DNA from: Gracilariopsis chorda
Taxonomy: Eukaryota > Rhodophyta > Florideophyceae > Gracilariales > Gracilariaceae
DNA length: 64,000 nucleotides
Reading direction: 5' to 3'
NCBI GenBank assembly: GCA_003194525.1
Contig: NBIV01000271.1
Location: forward strand, 1 to 64,000
Positions within the stretch are counted from its first letter, which is position 1; every line of letters begins with the position of its first letter. This document shows positions 19,716 to 31,553 of the stretch, in pieces. The notes beneath the pieces are model-generated. The model was not told the DNA's origin, ran no database searches, and saw nothing but the letters and a program-made list of their open reading frames with translations. A program made the translations under genes and the position numbers.

Positions 19716-21990
19716 AGTACTAGTAATCTGAGGTCCATGATGACTCAGTGCCACTTAAAAGAAGAAGGTCAGGCCCTTTCATCCTGAAGTAAAGAAGAGC
19801 TGTGACTGGAAGCCAAGTTTATCGCCTACAAAAATTGACTGACTCCTCCCAAAGTTTTACAGCGTTTGGTTTTGGTGCCTTTACTCGCATAATAGCAGAT
19901 AGGAACGTTAATATGTCTCAACCCGTGAGTTTGACCAGTTCTCACTGTTATTAACGTATTGCTTACTCTCTTATGTAGAAACAGATGGTCATTGGACCCA
20001 ATTGAGGGTTGCAATGCTGAATGAAAAAAAGGAAACTCCCACCACCACGTGTCTTCGAAATTCTGCACATCTGGCCTGGTTCTACATTTTCACTCGGTTA
20101 TTTCCCCAATTTTCCTACCAAACGTTCTCAGTAATACTTCTGTCGGCAGTGCTGGAATCCAACTCCGAATTAAACATGAAGAATGTGTGGGATACAGTTT
20201 CATGTCTCCGAGCTTACTTTCGAAAAAAAAGCCCACGAACACCTTGAGATACTTTTTCGTCATAACTTACTCCTGTATACAATGCTTAAGCACCCTCAAA
20301 GTCATTCCGTGCTTACTGTTCAGTTCTCGTCGGCATTGTTGGCGCTTGATCTACTAAACTAGAATGTTACAAACTGCTTCTGTTAAGCAAAAGAGAATCA
20401 GGAATGAGCAGGTGCAAGCAAAAAAGTGTATGAAGCTCTCTTGGTAAATTTAAGGCAAGAGCCCCTAGTGAAGATACTGCCCCATCTCTGCTTCAGGTAA
20501 TTTACCGGATACGAAAGGGTCATTTCATTTGAGAAGAAGTTGCGGTGAGGCTCTACTTTATGTTTCCAGCACCAATTATGGCAGAGAAAGTACACCATCC
20601 TCTTTTGGGTAGTTTGTGCACACAAACGTGTCCTACAATACTTGAAAAGGACAACAACACTTTTCTTATATGTTTTATATACTCCAATGTGAGTCTAAAT
20701 GTAATCATTCCGTGATACAGACTTCAAAGATTTCAAAAAAAGGTTCAGAGGATTATAGCACGCGTGTTACAGAGGGAGAAGGATCAATTCGTGTAAGGAA
20801 TGACAGAGAACCGAAAATCATTGTTCTCCAGTGTAGGTCCACTGAGTAATCTCTCTTTCAGTACTTAAATGAGGTGGATACCGATTCTAAAGACAGTCTC
20901 TGTAACTTCAAAATTGCTCTTCTTTTTATGTTAAAAATCATGACACGGGAACAAGCTTTTTCGTACAAAACTCACTACGACCGATCAGGTGTGCATATTT
21001 GCAAGCATTCGGAACAAGAGTCAAATTGCAATCAGTACTGAGTGTCTAAAGAGCAATTATAGTTCAGCAAGTTGGAACAATCTTCTTATATCAAGAAGTG
21101 AGATTTAAACATAAAGGTATATGACAAAGCATTTTGTTAGACTCAGATTGTTAAGTTGGTTTTGTGGCTTAAACTAATCGTTTTTCTACGAGTTGAAGTT
21201 AAATGTTTGTTCAGGGCTGTTTGATGGATTTTTAGTTTCTGAACGGTGTTCAAAGACATATAAAAGTCAATGAAGCTGAAGAGTGTTGTTTTATGGTTGT
21301 CAAGAAAAATAATATGTACAATATTTATGCTGATGTTTAGTTTTGAGTATTATTCATTTGGTTGAAAATAGTCATTTTGTGTTTCATACTATTCAGTTTT
21401 CACGCAATGCATGGAAAGTTTTATTCGAATGTTTATTTTTAGAATCAAATTATGTATGTGCGCTGCAATGTGTGCAGTTTTTGAGAAATTTTGAGTTGAG
21501 AATGAGTTGGGCGTTTTCTTAGTTAGGTCCGCGCATTAGTTAGAAGATAGACCATCTAAAGAAGCCACTGGCGGTGCAATATGCGTTTTCTGTGGGTGCA
21601 CACCTTTTCCCTTAATTAAAACAAATGCGCGCTGTTTTCGGCAATGTAACCAACCACATGAGGCAGATGACAATGGCTTCAGCGACAACAAGTGGCAAAG
21701 AGCTGGAGTATCTTTGGACTGCACACGTCATGCTTGTTGATTGCATTTGTACATGCTAAGGAACGGACTGTGTAGGGATAGGGAGGGCGCGATTTCCATT
21801 GATAGCTGTAGAGCTTCACATCTCTCTATCTAACATCAAGTCCTTGCGTGCTGTAGAGGTAGGGTAATTCTGGTAACTCTTTAACCCCTGACGTGTATCA
21901 CAAACTGTAGTTATCTTCAGTAAAATTCTTAAAGCTTTCTACATCAAGAAACAAACGGTATGAAAATTGTCCAAAGTTTTGTGATATTGA
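19716..21990. other. 2.3-kb intergenic stretch, no gene seen
   Basis: AT-rich DNA with only short open frames and no recognisable motif on either strand. It separates the piggyBac element from the nested stack and is probably host spacer. Confidence 0.5.
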
Positions 21991-22258
21991 TTACCTAAAT
22001 CGGAGGGCATCGCAAGCGCGAGTGCAGAGAGTCGTTGGGATACTGAATGTGCTCGGAATAGAAGGCAAAGAATAATGGGCACAAAGTCCCCCTCCAGCGG
22101 TTGCCTCCTGACGAAGAACGTCCAAGGACCGCCCGGGCAAAGTTTATTCGAGCAGTGCGAGCTCCGCAGGATCAGTAGCCGGCAAAGTTGCTGTGCGTAT
22201 CCGGCAAAGTTACTGTGCGCAGCCAGCAAAGCAGGACCTTGCAAAACGGCTTCCCACA
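21991..22258 (-). repeat. 3' LTR of element I
   Basis: Shares long stretches with 45,608-45,853, for example TGACGAAGAACGTCCAA and CAAAGTTTATTCGAGCAG. On the minus strand it opens TGTGGGAAGCCGTT. A GGCAAAGTTGCTGTGCG-type unit is repeated two to three times inside this copy (22,182-22,232), which makes it longer than its partner. Confidence 0.75.
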
Positions 22259-22820
22259 CTCTCCGCGCTGCCTGATGACGGGTCATCTCGCCAGTCAACC
22301 ACAAAACCACTCTCCAGCAGGAACGCTTTGCGCTCGTAGAAGAAAACATCAAAGCGAGGATAGAATAAATATATAACTTAAAATACAAAACGTAGAAGAA
22401 AGCTCACACAGCTAAGTGGTGACCCTGCCTCTGCAGTCAACAATAAAAGCTGCAGTTCGACACTCGGGAGGGAGTGCTTGATGAAAAGAGACCACTATGC
22501 AATCACGGCGCGTGGCACGAAACTAGTGCCAATGTACAATCCTATTGCGGAGGCTGACCACCGACAGGTGTATTGAGGGCCCAATTCTTTGTGGGTACAG
22601 GGATATCCAGGTTGACTGTAACTTTCCGCCTCCGTGATGCAGATCCAATGCGACGTTATTGTTGGGACCGCACAGCGGGGGGCGTCCTCAAGTGTTAAGC
22701 AAAACTCTTTTTGCTTTCGTTGTAGACTAAGACTGCGAACGCATGTCACCGATCCTACGCATTGTCACCATCTTATTGCATAGCAGACCCGTTACATTCA
22801 GAATGTAAAAACGACAGGGA
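22259..22820. other. 3' untranslated part of element I
   Basis: Between the RNase H end and the 3' LTR there is no convincing coding. A purine-rich tract next to the LTR could not be clearly picked out. Confidence 0.4.
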
Positions 22821-25500
22821 CTACGCACCAAGATTTCGAAAGAATGTAGAAAGAAGCTCTTTCAGGATCACTACGTTGCTGCTAACTCTAGAGAGATTAC
22901 CCAATGCACATGCATTACCTATCGTTAGAGCATCGGCAGTATTAGACGATCCCAACACACAGAGCAGTGTTGATATATCATAACATTCAAATGAATCCCG
23001 CAGGTGTGATAGAGTCAGGCAAAGGCGGTAGTCCCTGCACTTATGCAAAGTCGTGATAGTAGAATATAATCCAAAGGAATCGAAGATGAGTACTATTAAA
23101 CCAAATGATTTCAGAAGACAGTAAAAGGCTTCGTGTAATACGAACGATCTATCAGCAGATTTTGCAGCAGCAAGCGTTTCTGCACCAGTTGCACTGAAGT
23201 TTATTTGACTTTGCTTAGAGGTATGTCAGTCTATCAGATGGTAGACGGTGTTAGACTCAAGCTTAAAGGCACTACTAGCCAGGAAACCAGTCTGGCCATA
23301 CGACTCTTTCCTAGTGCTGGCATCAAAGTATGCAAGGAGGTTGCAATTTTGTAAGGTAGATGCTGTTAAAGGGAAAGTTGATGCCAAGTACATGAACGTA
23401 GGACGTAGCTTTTTCAACAGTGAGAATAACTGATTTTCATTCACCAGCTGCTTGACTTGCATCTCAGGTACTACTTGTTGCCTGTAGGTGGCATATAAGG
23501 CAGCTTGGGACAACACACCATGTCTTAGATAGTTTAGCTTCCCTGTAAGCTATTGCAAGGATTTGATCTCATCGAGAGTGCACCGGTCCTCAGCCTTCAT
23601 TGTCCTCTTTCTCGATATTGTAATTGGCTGTAGGGTTTCCATAAACAAACCCATTAAAATATCGACGGAGCTGTCATTTTGGAGCTTAATCCACAGTCGG
23701 CTGAAGATTAGTTCGTTCTGGGTGAGTGAGCAGTTGAGTTTGAAACTTCTGGCTAGGTCAGAGGTAAACTTTTGAATTGTCGCTGCTGTGCCTCCCAGAA
23801 AAAAAATCGCCCACCAGTTTGGCAAGGATTATGACGATTTCTTCACCTTTGCGCAACAAAAACAGTTGTGGCAATCCCGGCATGGTTTAGAAAGCATAAT
23901 CAGTAAGCCATTTTTCGATACATAATTGTCGAAGGCGTCCAGATTCTCCTGGAACGTATGCAGGCCTTAAGACCGTCCAAACTTCGTCAAAATGTGTCGT
24001 CCAATGACGGGGAGGTCGCATGTATATATCACTCTTGAGCTCGCCGGATTGTACGTATGCACGCGAGACATCAATAATTTGGAGGTTGAAGTAAAACAGT
24101 GTTGCTAAGAATAGAAGCGTACGGATGCATGCGAATTGTGCGGCCGAAGAGTCCGAACGTATTAAGTCTATTTCGGCATCTCAATTTCCATGGGGCACCA
24201 GTCTGCATCATAGCCTTAATTTACCACTTTCTCCATGGTATGTCAGAACCAAAAAGGGGTGGGACGATATGATGTTCGCATTACTTGGAAGGCTGCGAAT
24301 AGAAACAGGTTTATAGGGGTTTGCTTCAATATAGTTTCGTTTTTCGTCGTCTATAGCTTTTCAATGATCTATTGCAGCGCGAACTGAAGTTCGGATTCCG
24401 AAACTGGTTGATCTCCAATAACCTTCTTAACTGTTTTCAAAATTCTCTGCTCAGAAGAGTGGAGAGTATGCCATGTAGAAGTAATGCGAAACAGCGTAGC
24501 TCGGAAATCCTTGTAGAGAAGTGTATCTCCAAAATCTAATAATGATGCCTCAAGCGGGCGAGAGTTATTTGAAAGGAAGGACGATAAGAGTGGATGTAAG
24601 GACCACGGGCTGGGTTCATCGGGTGCTTCCGGTTCAAAACTGAGAGGATCTGAGATATCATTAGGTTCCGTGTTGATGTCTGCTGTAGGTAGAAAAGGTG
24701 TTGTGTGATCATCATGTTCTTCTTCATTCTCCGATTTCTCCCTACTTGCTTCCGGATTGTTGCTTGTACTAGGCAGAATATCTGGAAAGAAGTCCCAGCC
24801 AAGTTCCTTGAGTATTGAAGAGTTAGAGACAAGGCGAACGTCTTCATAAGCGAATTGAAGACGAGCTACGTGCGGATTCTTATGGTAGGAGACGACATGA
24901 ATATGATCTATAGCTGTGACCAAACGGAACGGTTGCAGCAGGAGCCATAATTTCCGAGTTTCTCGTAGAAGTAGACAGAGGTCATGGGCGATAGCAAATG
25001 CTGGTATGTTTTTTTCACACCTTTGGAGCGAAGAACGGAGTGCGAAACGCTCTCCTACGGACTTGGTCATGATAAGCAGATAGAACTGTAAGTGAAACAG
25101 AGGTCTTCGGTAAGCCAGCGATTGATGGAGTGTATCCGTGAACCATTTCGAAACTGCTAACCAATTTTATTCCGTAGAGAACGTTTTTTGGGAACATGTC
25201 ACGGGACAGGATCTCTAAATTGGTTCGAAACACCTGACTTGTTTCACGAAAGAGCGGTTAGTCTGATAAAAGAGCCTTCGCCAGTGCGCGAATGTTTTCG
25301 TTATCTGATTCGAAACTCCCAATTTTGTTATGCCTGCAGGCAGGGAACAGTTCGAACATAATGTCATAACGAGCACAAATTCGGGTAATGATATCATTGT
25401 CAAACTTCAGCTGAAAGCTTGGACAGAGGTCCGTAAACATCAAACAATTTTACGGTTAGCATGCGCGCTCGGTCATTCCTATCCTTTGACGTCATTAAGG
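22821..25500 (-). pseudogene. pol 3' part of element I: integrase, RT, RNase H (fossil)
   Basis: On the minus strand, 25,500-25,230 reads as an integrase core end (VKLFDVYGPLSKLSAEV, then DNDIITRICARYDIMFELF). A 233-codon open stretch (25,070-24,369) begins with an integrase C-terminal region (FRLVTAIDHIHVV, PHVARLQFAYEDVRLV) and continues into an acidic linker. RT and RNase H parts follow (LLAYFDASTRKESYGQTGF near 23,320; GSSNTADALT near 22,950). Integrase before RT marks a Copia-type order. Several breaks. Confidence 0.65.
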
Positions 25501-25689
25501 ATGTCGCAGAGACGGGGACCCCCGTGCCAAGCTGGAATAGAATTGGCGGACCGCCCACGCCAAAATGCACCGAAATCACTGGATCCCCCATTTCGCGCAG
25601 ACCCATCCACCACCTTCGAACAATCCGTATAACTGCTCCCACGCGAGAAATATAAGTTATGTGTTTCTTATGATGCTCTCTTCTCGCAT

Positions 25690-28600
25690 CAACCACTGCA
25701 AGTGCCATGTTGAACACAGGGGCCGGTCCAAACCTGGTACCTGTCGACATAATCCCAGGTCGGCCCTGAACTCCTTGAGGACGGACAAACTACCAACAGT
25801 GCGCGATGCCTGATGGCGACCTTCAAAGATCTTCCGGGCTCTGCCCTAATATATTCGTTGCGGATCCTTCAAGGTAAAAATTTGGTTCGTGGTTTAGGGC
25901 AAACGTGGCCTCACACTGAATACTGGGGACTTCTTTTGTGGACCGGTGTGTGCGTTTCATCTACCCACGCCTGCGGCAGGTGACATTTCATAATGTCGCC
26001 CCTGTAGGTGTCGTGTCGGCATCTCCGGGACCCAACGCAAATGTGCTTCAAGTGGGTAGACCTCCAAAGAAGACGCAGTAGAACAAATTCCTCGCGGTGA
26101 AAAGTGTTCAGATACCCGCGAGGAGCCAGACCGACGTCTGGGTGTAATCATCAACCACAGGCTTGTCATTCCTGTACGGAGGCACTCAACATACTACGAG
26201 GCAACAATCAATGATGTAGAATAGTGTAATGGAAATAGTGCCGACCATTCCCTTCAAGGTTGTTATTGCCAACCTTAAAGATTCACTTTTAAGGCTCCAA
26301 AAGGGCACCGTAGTCGGGATAATTCTGCCTGCTCCTACTGGACTGTTATAGATCGCGCCAAACAAATGCCTCGTCCTACAGGACACTGTCACCGCAATTG
26401 AAACTGATTTTTAACCGTTGCCTCGTAAGGAGACAGCCCCTGCCCCATGGCGGGAGAAGCTCAAAATTGGCGAAGAATTCGAAAAGAATTGCCAAGAGAT
26501 AATAGAAATGTTATCCACCTTTAAGGATATGTGGTCCAGCCGTTTAGAACAGGTGAGCTTGGCCAACCACAGGATCAAGTTAAGACCTGAGACGAAACCG
26601 GTACATCAACTGCCGAGGAGAGCCGGACCCAATACATGCGATTTCGAGCGTGAGGAGATCCAACGCATGTTGAACAAAGGTGCAATTGAGCCTTCCACCT
26701 CCAAATGGGCCTCTCCGGTGGTATTTGCCAAGAAGAAATATGAATCTCTGAGGTTATGTATCGATTGCAGGCGCCTGAATGAGGTGACCGTGCGGGATTC
26801 CTACCCGATAACCCGCATGGACGAATGTATCTACTCCTTAGGCGATGCGTCGGGATTCTCTACTCTGGAAGCCAGTACTGGATACTCGCAAACCAAGATG
26901 GACGGCGCTGATAAGGAAAAGACAACGTTCACCACCCACTATGGCATATTCAGGTTCCTGAGGATGCCTTATGGACTGAAAAACGCCCCCACCACATTCC
27001 AGCGGGCTATTGACATAATCCTGTCAAAAGTGAAGTAGCAATAAGCCCTGTTATAAATTGAAGACGTCATTGTCTACTCCTGCAACATGGAGGAGCACTT
27101 CAAGTATGTGAGACACGTCCTCCAACTGCTGAAAGATGCTGGGCTAACTCTGAAGCTAGAGAAATGCTTCTTCATCAAGTCCTCTGTGAATTAAATGGAA
27201 CATGTAGTGCTCCCCGGTTGCCTACAGGTATCAAGCAAGACTCAAGACGCCATCAAGGAGGCCAAACCGCCCATGAACCATGCGGAACTACGTTCTTTTT
27301 TAGGTTTGTGCAATGTATTCCGTAGGTTTGTCCGTACGTTTTCCCGAATAAGGGCCCCATTGGACTGCCTTTTGGGGAGAGATAAACTGACGCAGATTGG
27401 CACCTTGACGGACGAGGAGTATGGAGCTTTCGAAATCCTGAAGAGGAAGCTGATTGAACCTCCAATATTTGTTCTATAGAAACGGCACGGATGCATGGTT
27501 TTGGATACGGACGCCTGTAAGTACCAGGGGGGTTGCGCTTTCCTACAGGAAAAACAAGAAGGTGGACTGCAGCCAATAAGATACTGGAGTCGCAGCCACT
27601 CCCAGGCAGAGCGGAACAATTCCATCTCCGAGCGAGCATGTCTCGTTATCATTTGGGCAAAACTACTACTGCGCCCCTACTTGGAGGATACTAGCTTCAC
27701 CTTGAATACTGATCATGCTCCACTGAAGTGGATTTTGTCCTTGACGACGCTCCGGGACGCCTAGAACGTTGGAGCTTGCGTCTGCTGGAGTACGATTTTG
27801 ATATCGTTTACCGCCCAGGCGTGAAACACTAGGCCGCCAACGCTCTGTCCCGTTTATTTACCGGTGAAGAAGATGCAACCCCTTTGGAGGACATGGTCCC
27901 GTGCCTCACCCTATGTGGCAAGGAGAAAGAAAGCGAACCTGTATGAGATTGCGTGGAATGTAATAACCCCAGTGGAAACTATCCTTGCATTGCTGAGATG
28001 ATGGCCCTAGTTGAGGATGAGACAGAAGTACTCCCCATAACCATGGAGAGATTCCTGAAGAAGCAGAGCTCGGACAATTTCTGTAAGAGGCTCCCCACTG
28101 TTGCATACACCACATCCCTCTTCGATATAGAATGAGATGGCGTGTTGATGTGACACGCACCCCTTGACGACGCACTTCTGCACTTCAAACGGTGGTTCCG
28201 GCCAGCCTGTGGGCTATAGTTCTGTATCTTTTGCATTATCCCCGCATCGCAGGAAACGCCAGCGGCTTCTGCACGTATTTAAACATGAGGAGAGAGTTGA
28301 ACTGGCCACACATGGGCAAAGAGGCTTTCCGAACGATGGCGGACTTCCGTCCACGCCCTGCCACCAGGGATACCATAAGGAATCATAGCACTCTCTTAAC
28401 CTTGTTTCCTCCCTCAGGTCCTTTGAAGCTTGTGGCCATGGATATATTGGGCCATTTACAGAAGTCAGAGCGAGGATACCGTTACATCCTGGTTATCATC
28501 GACTGGTTTTCGATGCTCACGCGCTCTATTTCTCTGAGGAGCACCACGGCTAGAGTTATTTCTTACTTCTTTCTAGAGACTGGGTCTACCCGTACAGGAT

Positions 28601-29535
28601 ACCCCTGTACCTCCTCACACATAATGGTCCCCTATTTGCAGCGAAACTATTCCACGCTATCTCAGAAATGCAGAGTATGAAACATCTGTTTATCACCGCC
28701 TATCATCCCCAGTCGAATGACCAAGCGTGGAGGTTCAACAACAACATCGCCTTCAGGTTAAGACACTATATTTGGGACCACCAGAACCAGTGGGATGTAA
28801 ACGTGTGCCTGCTCACGTATGCCTGTAACCTTCAGGTGCACCGCTCCACAGGGAATTATCGTTCAATCTAGTGCTGTCACGGATCCCACAAAGCTCCTTG
28901 ATTTCCACATGCACCACGGGTCACGCTTTAGACGGTCCTCAGGCACCCACGGCAGTCCAGTCAAAAAAGGCAACCATCAGGCGGTATGAGAACCCAATCG
29001 CGCTTGCGAAGGCTAGGCGGACCGCCTCTACAAGAAGATACAAACAGGATTTCGACCTGAATGTGAAACAAGGCGCTTATCTGAAGAAAGGGGCTGAAAT
29101 CTTCCTCGACAAACCCCAGAAGACTTCACAAGAACCGCCAGACGTCACCCGCAAATTGGCGCCAAACACCTTATGGCCCTACACGGTCCTCCTCACCTAT
29201 AAAGATACGATCGTAATCAAGGTAGGCGGGCTCCGCAACATCGTTTCAAGAGACCGAGTGACAAAACTCCCAGATCCTCTCCCAGGAAAAGGACCTCAGC
29301 AGCCACCCTTCGCTCATCTCCCACCGCAAGTGGCACCAGCGAAAAACCTGGGCATGCCCCGCTCACATAGGGTAGCTTCGGCAGATCCCCATACCATTTC
29401 TATGACTGAGGATGCCTCTAATTTAGGCAAGGCTCCTCGGGATACCCCGGAAGTACTCTCGACACCCCAGGGTGGGACCCTATATGCAATGGATCACATC
29501 GTGTCGCACCGTCAAACCCGCTCGGAAATCAAGTA
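25690..29535 (+). pseudogene. pol of Gypsy element C (fossil)
   Basis: The protease site region NTGAGPNLV lies near 25,720. RT shows LRLCIDCRRLNEVTVRDSYP and FRFLRMPYGLKNAPTTFQ (26,400-27,040), RNase H VLDTDACKYQGG near 27,500, and integrase YHPQSNDQAW near 28,700. The end runs toward the chromodomain and is cut at 29,535 by the TA target site of the pogo-like transposon. RT before integrase marks Gypsy. Many breaks. Confidence 0.8.
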
Positions 29536-29604
29536 CAGGTGAACACTGTTATTAGTGTGGGTTCAGAAATAGTGTAGACACCCAAATAGTGTGGTCCACA
29601 CTAT
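29536..29604 (+). repeat. pogo-like element, left terminal region
   Basis: The 13-bp terminal repeat is followed by ATTAGTGTGG and, at 29,586-29,604, the 19-bp palindrome ATAGTGTGGTCCACACTAT, which recurs at the right end. Confidence 0.8.
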
Positions 29605-29959
29605 ATCATGTGGAGCTCTCTGAACTCAAAACAAGAAATAGTGTAGACGAGAAACAAATTGCGCGCTAAATTGAAACACAACGGTTTACATGAGCTGCCC
29701 ATCGGCACTAGAGTGTCCTTGCCCGCGCACCGCCTTTCCAGGACAGCCTAGACCGCTCTCGCGAGCGGGTTATGACTCTAAACGGTTCACCCATTCTTGC
29801 CGCTTTTCAAAAGATGCAGCAACCGCAAACAAGCACAAACACCGCAAACTCAAATACACTTTCCCACACAGCGATAAATGATCCTCCTTCAAGCACAACA
29901 TGTAGTCCATCACAACACATTCGGAAACGCGCACCCCAGTTTTCCTAACGCGCAGTGTT

Positions 29960-30928
29960 AAAGCCAGCATCGCAGAATGGATGATAAACGATGCAGAAAC
30001 AAACGGTCCAAGGCATATCAAAAGGAGAAACGTAACGCAATATCCCCAATACTTTCATGCTGATTAGAAAGCCAATGTGCAGCGGGCGAGCCGGTACTGG
30101 AAGAATCGAAGTGACATCATAGTCGGTCATGACCAAATTGAAAAGAACAACCACAATTCTTTTGTGAGGAGCACGAAAAATGGTCTCAAACGTCATTAAG
30201 CAAAGGCCCAGCAGGGCAGAGGAAGACGTTTAATTCCGTTGGCTGCTGCGTCGCAACATGACTTGCTTACGGAGTTTGACAGAATGCGGAAAACGGGCGT
30301 AAAATTCAACGCTCGGCTTCTCAAGCGCCTTGCATGTGGGTTCATTGAGGCCAAAAACGGCGGTGCTTATTATAAGGGAATGATTGATACCCGCACCAAC
30401 AAAACATTTAGAGATCTTATTACTACCAGATGGATACAATCCTTCATGCAACGCTCCAATATTGTCAGTCGCGCACAATGTGGGAAGCTCATGGTATCTC
30501 CTGCAAAGCAAGAGCAAATTGAACGTGAAGTGGCATTCCACTTAGGACAGTTGGCCCGTGATTTTCGATCAAACGCACTACGTGAGGAAGGCGTATACAA
30601 CTCGGACGAAACTCACTTCTGTATAAATATGGATAATCATACGACTCTGGCGTTGGTGGGAGAAAAAAAAGGGCGTTATGCCGATGTTGTTTCTGGCGAT
30701 GACGGAATGACGATGATGGTACTCATCGCCGGAGGACCACATCCACGTTTGGAAACGCCCATGCTCATATTCAAGAACGTCGACAAAAATTATCCAATCC
30801 GATGGTTACCTGACATCGCTCCTGGTGTCGCATACCGTACAGGTCCAAAGGCTTGGATGGACAAGCGTGTGTTTTTGGAGTGGGTTCGGGAGCGACGTGT
30901 CTTGGCTTCTCTTCTAAACTGTCGAAAG
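29960..30928 (+). pseudogene. pogo-like transposase, N-terminal part
   Basis: The transposase binds the ends through helix-turn-helix domains and cuts with a DDE/D core. The reading shows a helix-turn-helix region (SRYWKNRSDIIV near 30,100; then RLACGFIEAKNGG and TRWIQSFMQRSNI, a CENP-B-like second DNA-binding half). It continues to the first catalytic aspartate region, YNSDETHFCINM near 30,605, and MMVLIAGGPH. The start codon is uncertain: no ATG opens the conserved frame and a stop lies upstream near 30,230. The gene is cut at 30,928 by element D. Confidence 0.75.
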
Positions 30929-31481
30929 TGTAGTACAGTGGCTCCTAAGGAAATATGGTGGTGTGGCTTTATGGCGTGATATTCCTAAGGAGGGCTCGTA
31001 TTTTATTAACTGAGCCACGTGGTGCATAATTCGGCCCGCGTGCGCTACAGTATCCTTAAGGGACGGTAGAATTTATATTTATTTTAGTTAATTTGTGCGG
31101 GTAATTACTACAGTAGTGAGACCTGCCGGGGCGAGCTCCCGGCTTGATACTAAATCTGCCGGTCGAGCTCCACCTCTGGGGAAGTAAAGGAAGCACCCTT
31201 GAGTCTTCATCTACTTTTCCGGTTGGAGACTCTCGTCGATCATCCTAAGGTTTCTAAGCCGCTGATCCCCAGGTCGCCTCATAGCAGCGCCTGTAGGAGC
31301 ATTGTCCGCCCAGTGAACCTCCCCCTCCGCTTGGTGTTTGCGGATCCCCTTTAAGAATTCCCCCGGCTCGCGTCAGCGAAGACCGGAGACCACCTTTAGG
31401 AACTCGCACCTTTGGAGTCAACAAAAACTCCTAACGGACGTTGTGCTCTGCTACCTCAAAAGGAGAACTGATAGTACCACA
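30929..31481 (+). repeat. 5' LTR of Gypsy element D
   Basis: Full-length match to 40,918-41,470. A TTTATATTTATTTTAG stretch near 31,075 is a likely core promoter region. Ends TG...CA. The distantly related LTR of element C is at 44,846. Confidence 0.9.
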
Positions 31482-31483
31482 AC

Positions 31484-31500
31484 TGGTCTCCTGACCTAGA
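31484..31500 (+). other. Primer binding site candidate of element D
   Basis: TGGTCTCCTGACC begins two bases after the LTR. TGG is the complement of a tRNA CCA end, as in most Gypsy elements. The tRNA used was not identified. Confidence 0.5.
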
Positions 31501-31553
31501 AGGTCAGTTTTCTAAAGGATTCGCAAACGTCGCGACAGAACAGTGTTTCTGGT